From the NCBI GenBank assembly GCA_947492995.1, contig CANLOU010000001.1, forward strand, positions 629,001-693,000: 64,000 nt of DNA, in the 5' to 3' direction. The translations under genes were made by a program, and so were the position numbers. This DNA is from an uncultured Litoreibacter sp. (GTDB taxonomy: Bacteria; Pseudomonadota; Alphaproteobacteria; Rhodobacterales; Rhodobacteraceae). The notes below the pieces were generated by a model. It saw only the letters and a program-made list of their open reading frames with translations, did no database searches and was not told where the DNA came from. Positions 62,599 to 64,000 of this stretch are shown here, piece by piece. The first letter of the stretch is position 1, and every line of letters starts with the position of its first letter.

Positions 62599-64000
62599 TT
62601 AGTTGGCCAAGATTTGCCTCATCGCTTTGCCCAGATCGCCTTCAGGATCTGACGTCATCGTGGACGCGCGCCATGCGACGTAGCCGTCGGGGCGCACAAG
62701 AACGCATCCATCTTCGGCAATTTCGCTCGCGTGGTACCAATCAGCGAAGATGTCGTAGGCATCACAGCCCTCTGGCCCGATCGTCACGGCATCGATCCCG
62801 TGCGATTGTGCCGCATTCACCCAGCCGTCACCGCCAAGGCCCGTCAGGACGGTAAATTCACCTTTCCCAACAAGATCTTTTGTCGAGATTTGTTTGCCAT
62901 TCCTACTTACCCAAACATGCGGGAGCCGGGCCCCGGGCCAAGTCGTTGGATGGTAATAAAGCTCTGCGTCGCGCGTATATTCGGGCTCGGTCGTGCCGTC
63001 GGCCACGACCGCAGTTGAAGCATAGCGGTTATTGAGCTCTACCCCATGTGCATTGAACTCATAATTCTTTTGGCGAATTGCTTTGTAGAGGCTCTCGCGC
63101 TGTTTGGCGCCGTCTTCGGTTGCTTCTTTGCGGGCTTCCATTGCGGCCTCAGGATTATCGGTTCCGATCAATCCAAGCGCCTCAAAGATGGGCGGGTAGT
63201 CCCCAATGGATTTATTGGCGCGCTTCACGATCTTCTGCGCAACTGGGGCGCGCTCATCTTGATACGTGTCCAAAAGTCCGTCGCCGGCCTCGCCTTTCAG
63301 AACAGCCGCCAATTTCCATGCGAGGTTTTGCGCATCTTGGATCGACGTATTCGAGCCCAAGCCGTTCAACGGAGGATGGCGATGAATTGCGTCCCCCATG
63401 CAAAAGACCCGCCCCGCCGAAAGTTGGGTGGCCCACATCTCATTCACTGTCCACGTCGATGTCGATCTGATTTTGACGTCGATGGTATCGTCGCCCACCA
63501 ATTGGTGCACGATCTTGATGGCTTCCTCATCAGTCAGCTTCATCTCACCTTGCGAAATGTCATAGCCCCAAATGGCCAGCCATTCGTTCCAGGGGCGAAC
63601 CATCCGCACGACCCCTGCCCCGATGCCGCCGATTTCGGCCCCGGGCTGCAAAACCCAGTACAAAACAGAGGGTCGGTGTGCGACGTATTTGCTAAGGTCG
63701 GCGTCGAATAAAATATTCATTGACCCCGACAGCCCCATTTCGCCATCCAGCGGGAGGCCAAGGTCTTCAACGACCTGACTGCGCGCACCATCGGCACCAA
63801 TCAGATATTTGGCGCGGATCTCAAAAATCTCACCGTTTAGCCGATCTTTGATCTTCGCAGTCACACCATCTTCATCTTGCTCAAGTGAAACATATTCACT
63901 GTTGAACATGATTTTGCTGCCCCGTTGGCCGGCGCATTCCAGCAGCATCGGTTCAAGGTACGTTTGCGGCAGGTCACACATTTCGCAGGGGCTGGCGAGA
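62599..64000 (-). CDS. FAD-dependent aromatic monooxygenase, TfdB/phenol hydroxylase type (5' end outside window)
   Basis: The frame stays open to the window's right edge, so the N-terminus with the FAD GxGxxG motif is missing. The visible 466 residues include the DG motif in YLIGADGARSQVVEDLGLPL, the GD motif in GRVFCMGDAIHRHPPLNGLG, then IQDAQNLAWKLAAVLKG. A C-terminal thioredoxin-like domain (KQISTKDLVGKGEFTVLTGL) follows. This is the pattern of 2,4-dichlorophenol or phenol 2-monooxygenases. It probably hydroxylates a phenol to a catechol for the extradiol dioxygenase in the same operon. The substrate is unknown. Confidence 0.88.
   Translation of the reverse strand, partial: LASPCEMCDLPQTYLEPMLLECAGQRGSKIMFNSEYVSLEQDEDGVTAKIKDRLNGEIFEIRAKYLIGADGARSQVVEDLGLPLDGEMGLSGSMNILFDADLSKYVAHRPSVLYWVLQPGAEIGGIGAGVVRMVRPWNEWLAIWGYDISQGEMKLTDEEAIKIVHQLVGDDTIDVKIRSTSTWTVNEMWATQLSAGRVFCMGDAIHRHPPLNGLGSNTSIQDAQNLAWKLAAVLKGEAGDGLLDTYQDERAPVAQKIVKRANKSIGDYPPIFEALGLIGTDNPEAAMEARKEATEDGAKQRESLYKAIRQKNYEFNAHGVELNNRYASTAVVADGTTEPEYTRDAELYYHPTTWPGARLPHVWVSRNGKQISTKDLVGKGEFTVLTGLGGDGWVNAAQSHGIDAVTIGPEGCDAYDIFADWYHASEIAEDGCVLVRPDGYVAWRASTMTSDPEGDLGKAMRQILAN

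Overview
The window looks like a chromosome segment of a marine alphaproteobacterium of the Roseobacter group (Rhodobacterales). The evidence is the GC-rich coding, frequent TTG/GTG starts, a CcrM-type methyltransferase, an AlkB hydroxylase, a PhyR-like regulator, and the homogentisate cluster with a DUF2783 gene. This is inferred from gene content; no species call is possible from the sequence alone.

Region 1 (1-15147) is ordinary core chromosome. It holds a BaiN-like flavoprotein (partial), a crotonase, PmbA/TldE, a CysQ/IMPase-type phosphatase, DUF4170, waaA and lpxK (lipid A/Kdo), a DsbA-like thioredoxin, a DciA-like DUF721 protein, mutY, alkB, an NADP-dependent oxidoreductase, ccrM with a clear terminator, and rnhB. 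Two small exported proteins follow, then an unusual membrane protein ending in an OmpR-like winged helix.

Region 2 (15148-33986) is an integrated element of about 18.8 kb at a tRNA-Arg(CCT) gene. A perfect 47-bp repeat of the 3' half of the tRNA, including the encoded CCA, lies at 15148-15194 (attL). It recurs inside the intact tRNA at 33940-33986 (attR). A tyrosine integrase, an excisionase-like protein and two divergent ribbon-helix-helix regulators sit at the left end. The cargo is mostly defence: Vsr plus a C5-cytosine methyltransferase, a four-gene GHKL/MORC-like ATPase, Z1, PD-(D/E)XK (DUF4420) and AIPR operon that matches the Mza-type system, a HigBA toxin-antitoxin pair, a NACHT STAND ATPase, and an unrecognised AT-rich gene pair. 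ColE1-style mobB/mobD genes and a broken plasmid-type winged-helix gene suggest that part of the element came from a mobilizable plasmid.

Region 3 (34017-41579) carries a LacI-family regulator, a PhyR-like protein that has lost its phospho-acceptor aspartate, a small membrane protein, and a tight homogentisate operon (hmgA, FAH-type hydrolase, MBL-fold protein, FAD monooxygenase, DUF2783).

Region 4 (41780-49769) is the most interesting part. It is a three-gene cassette with overlapping or closely spaced genes: a protein carrying both a complete subtilisin triad and a complete trypsin triad, a trypsin-like protease with an effector-associated-domain-like N-terminus and an NTPase-like C-terminus, and a 1087-residue STAND-type P-loop ATPase. 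It looks like a protease-based, NTP-regulated conflict or cell-suicide system.

Region 5 (49770-64000) begins with insertion-sequence debris (IS110 and IS3 remnants) among an AhpD-like gene and a MOSC protein. An AraC regulator follows, divergent from a small operon (SnoaL-like protein, Tat-exported flavoprotein, cytochrome c). Convergent to that is an aromatic-catabolism operon: flavin monooxygenase (partial), a Liv-type ABC importer, and an extradiol dioxygenase.
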